From Chlorobiota bacterium (GTDB lineage: Bacteria; Bacteroidota; Chlorobiia; Chlorobiales; Chlorobiaceae): 63,563 bases of DNA. This document shows positions 62,123 through 63,563 of the stretch, piece by piece. Positions within the stretch are counted from its first letter, which is position 1; each line of letters starts with the position of its first letter. Position numbers and translations under genes: made by a program. The DNA is taken from assembly GCA_016868665.1 (NCBI GenBank), contig VGGK01000013.1, forward strand, positions 1 through 63,563, written 5' to 3'. Under the pieces are notes generated by a model, which did not search any database, had not been told where the DNA came from, and was given only the letters and a program-made list of their open reading frames with translations.

Positions 62123-63298
62123 ATGAACATTCATGAATATCAAGGCAAAGATATCCTGAGAAAATTCGGAGTCAGCGTGCCGAAAGGGATAGTTGCTTTT
62201 TCGCCGGAAGAGGCAAAACAGGCCGCCATCCAGCTTTTCGAGGAGCAGAGCAGCCCTGTGGTTGTGGTCAAGGCCCAGATCCATGCAGGAGGACGGGGCA
62301 AGGCCGGCGGGGTGAAACTCGCAAGGACTCCGGACGAGGCTTTCGAGATCGCGAGCCAGATGATCGGAACTACACTCGTCACCCATCAGACCGGCCCCGA
62401 AGGCAAGGAAGTTCGCAGATTACTGGTTGAAGAGGGCATGAACATAGACAGGGAGTTCTATGTCGGCATTACGCTCGACCGATCAACGTCGCAGAACGTG
62501 CTGATGATATCCACCGAGGGCGGCATGGAAATCGAAAAGGTAGCAGAAGAGACCCCGGAAAAGCTGCTGAAGCTGCAGGTGGATCCCCTTTTCGGTCTTC
62601 AGGGTTTTCAGGCGCGTGAAGCGGCGTTTTTCCTCGGCCTCGAGGGAGAACAGTTCAGGAATGCCGTTTCGTTCGTCACCGCACTCTACAATGCTTATAT
62701 GGCCATCGATGCGTCGCTTGCCGAAATCAACCCTCTCGTTGTAACAAAAGAGGGCCGCGTCCTGGCTCTCGATGCAAAAATCAATTTCGACGACAACGCG
62801 CTGTTCCGTCATAAAGAGTTCCTCGAATTACGCGACATCAGCGAGGAGGATCCGTTCGAAGTGGAGGCGTCGAAGTCCAACCTCAATTACGTCCGACTTG
62901 ACGGAAACGTGGGCTGCATGGTAAACGGAGCCGGCCTGGCCATGGGTACCATGGACATGATTCAGCTCGCCGGCGGAAGACCTGCCAATTTCCTCGACGT
63001 TGGAGGCGGAGCAAGTCCTCAGACCGTTGAGGAGGGGTTCAAGATCATCCTGAGCGACAAGAATGTACGAGCCATTCTCGTCAATATTTTCGGAGGCATC
63101 GTGCGTTGCGACCGCGTTGCCGGAGGCATTATCGAGGCGGCCAAGAAAATCGACCTGAGCCTGCCGGTTATCGTGCGTCTTGAGGGCACAAATGCCGAAA
63201 TTGCGCAGAAGATGCTCGACGAATCGGGCCTGAACCTGATTGCCGCAACCGGCCTGCACGATGCAGCAGCAAAAGTGAACCAGGCGCTCGCGTCATAG
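62123..63298 (+). CDS. sucC: Succinyl-CoA ligase (ADP-forming) subunit beta
   Basis: 391 residues, the canonical length. ATP-grasp N-terminal domain ([35 protein letters not shown]) and C-terminal CoA-ligase domain ([48 protein letters not shown]). In the reductive TCA cycle it makes succinyl-CoA from succinate. The alpha subunit gene sucD is not in the window; a strong terminator follows sucC, so it is not directly downstream in one transcript. Confidence 0.97.
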   Translation: MNIHEYQGKDILRKFGVSVPKGIVAFSPEEAKQAAIQLFEEQSSPVVVVKAQIHAGGRGKAGGVKLARTPDEAFEIASQMIGTTLVTHQTGPEGKEVRRLLVEEGMNIDREFYVGITLDRSTSQNVLMISTEGGMEIEKVAEETPEKLLKLQVDPLFGLQGFQAREAAFFLGLEGEQFRNAVSFVTALYNAYMAIDASLAEINPLVVTKEGRVLALDAKINFDDNALFRHKEFLELRDISEEDPFEVEASKSNLNYVRLDGNVGCMVNGAGLAMGTMDMIQLAGGRPANFLDVGGGASPQTVEEGFKIILSDKNVRAILVNIFGGIVRCDRVAGGIIEAAKKIDLSLPVIVRLEGTNAEIAQKMLDESGLNLIAATGLHDAAAKVNQALAS

Positions 63299-63329
63299 GA
63301 GCTCCATACGAAACAGTACCGTTTCCCTT

Positions 63330-63364
63330 AAAACCCCTGCATGAAAAAACATGCAGGGGTTTTT
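63330..63364 (+). terminator. Rho-independent terminator of sucC
   Basis: A 13-bp stem (AAAACCCCTGCAT, 63330-63342, with ATGCAGGGGTTTT, 63351-63363) with an eight-base loop ends in T residues, 32 bases past the sucC stop. Confidence 0.88.
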
Positions 63365-63563
63365 CAGTCTCGGAAAAAGTAAAAAAAACAGCGAAGAGCC
63401 CTACTCACGCTCTTCCTGACTTCATACATAAAACCTTGGAAAGTCAATAATGACGGGGGTATGCCATTGAAAATGGGCACTACAAAGCAGTAATGTGATG
63501 CAGTAATTCACTTGATCAAAAATGGTGTTGCGCTGAGTTTTTCACCCATCACCTGATAAATTT

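Noticed and set aside
63400-63563. Possible end of an insertion sequence at the right window edge
   Set aside because: The AT-rich sequence vaguely recalls IS ends, but there is no inverted repeat or transposase frame inside the window.

Overview
This 63.6 kb window looks like the chromosome of a green sulfur bacterium (Chlorobiota, Chlorobium-like). That placement is an inference from recognised gene types: a fused LpxC-FabZ lipid A/fatty-acid protein, a monomeric NADP isocitrate dehydrogenase plus a succinyl-CoA ligase subunit (both fit a reductive TCA cycle), an ArsA-family ATPase, a FabI with a C-terminal extension, and a LysE/TspO/pirin accessory set. No photosynthesis, rRNA or CRISPR locus lies in the window.

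Layout. 1-12 kb: end of an outer-membrane protein, sppA and an OppF-type ATPase (minus), then rsmI-panC, pnp, leuS and acs (plus). The acs leader carries a clear promoter and a terminator hairpin just before the start codon. 12-17.4 kb: small accessory genes (ferredoxin-like, VOC, DUF1801-like, LysE, UPF0158, HNH, lipoprotein, TspO) with long non-coding gaps holding small repeats. 17.5-31.3 kb: inositol monophosphatase, an LpoA-like periplasmic protein, lpxC/fabZ, recJ, fbp, a YmdB-type phosphoesterase, pirin, an L,D-transpeptidase, icd and fabI. 31.4-42.3 kb: ArsA-type ATPase, the uvrD/pcrA-glycosyltransferase-nitroreductase-aat cluster, waaA, a DEAD-box helicase, a TPR protein and a methyltransferase. 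49.2-63.3 kb: tRNA-Val, clpX, gltD-gltB, gpmA, a nitronate monooxygenase-like enzyme, a membrane protein, a degenerate sigma-like protein, tadA and sucC.

The most unusual part is 42.4-49.2 kb. A 30-bp perfect copy of the 3' end of tRNA-Val(GAC) lies at 42434-42463, 6.7 kb downstream of the intact tRNA gene, so the two copies bracket the segment like att sites of a tRNA-targeted integrative element. No integrase is visible inside. The segment is packed with toxin-antitoxin genes: AbiEi+AbiEii at 42.6-44.1 kb, AbiEi+AbiEii at 45.4-46.3 kb, a RelE-like remnant plus HTH antitoxin at 46.5-47.2 kb, DUF6088+AbiEii at 47.2-48.5 kb, and an AbiEi N-terminal fragment at 48.6-48.8 kb. The only other cargo is an apparently intact metallophosphoesterase.

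In each of the first three modules the antitoxin frame is intact and the toxin is broken (three frameshifts; truncation after about 27 residues; a stop or homopolymer shift with only the C-terminal half recognisable). The fourth toxin has a full catalytic core but no standard start codon at its conserved N-terminus. The island therefore reads as a toxin graveyard with retained antitoxins, a pattern worth testing against relatives and transcript data.
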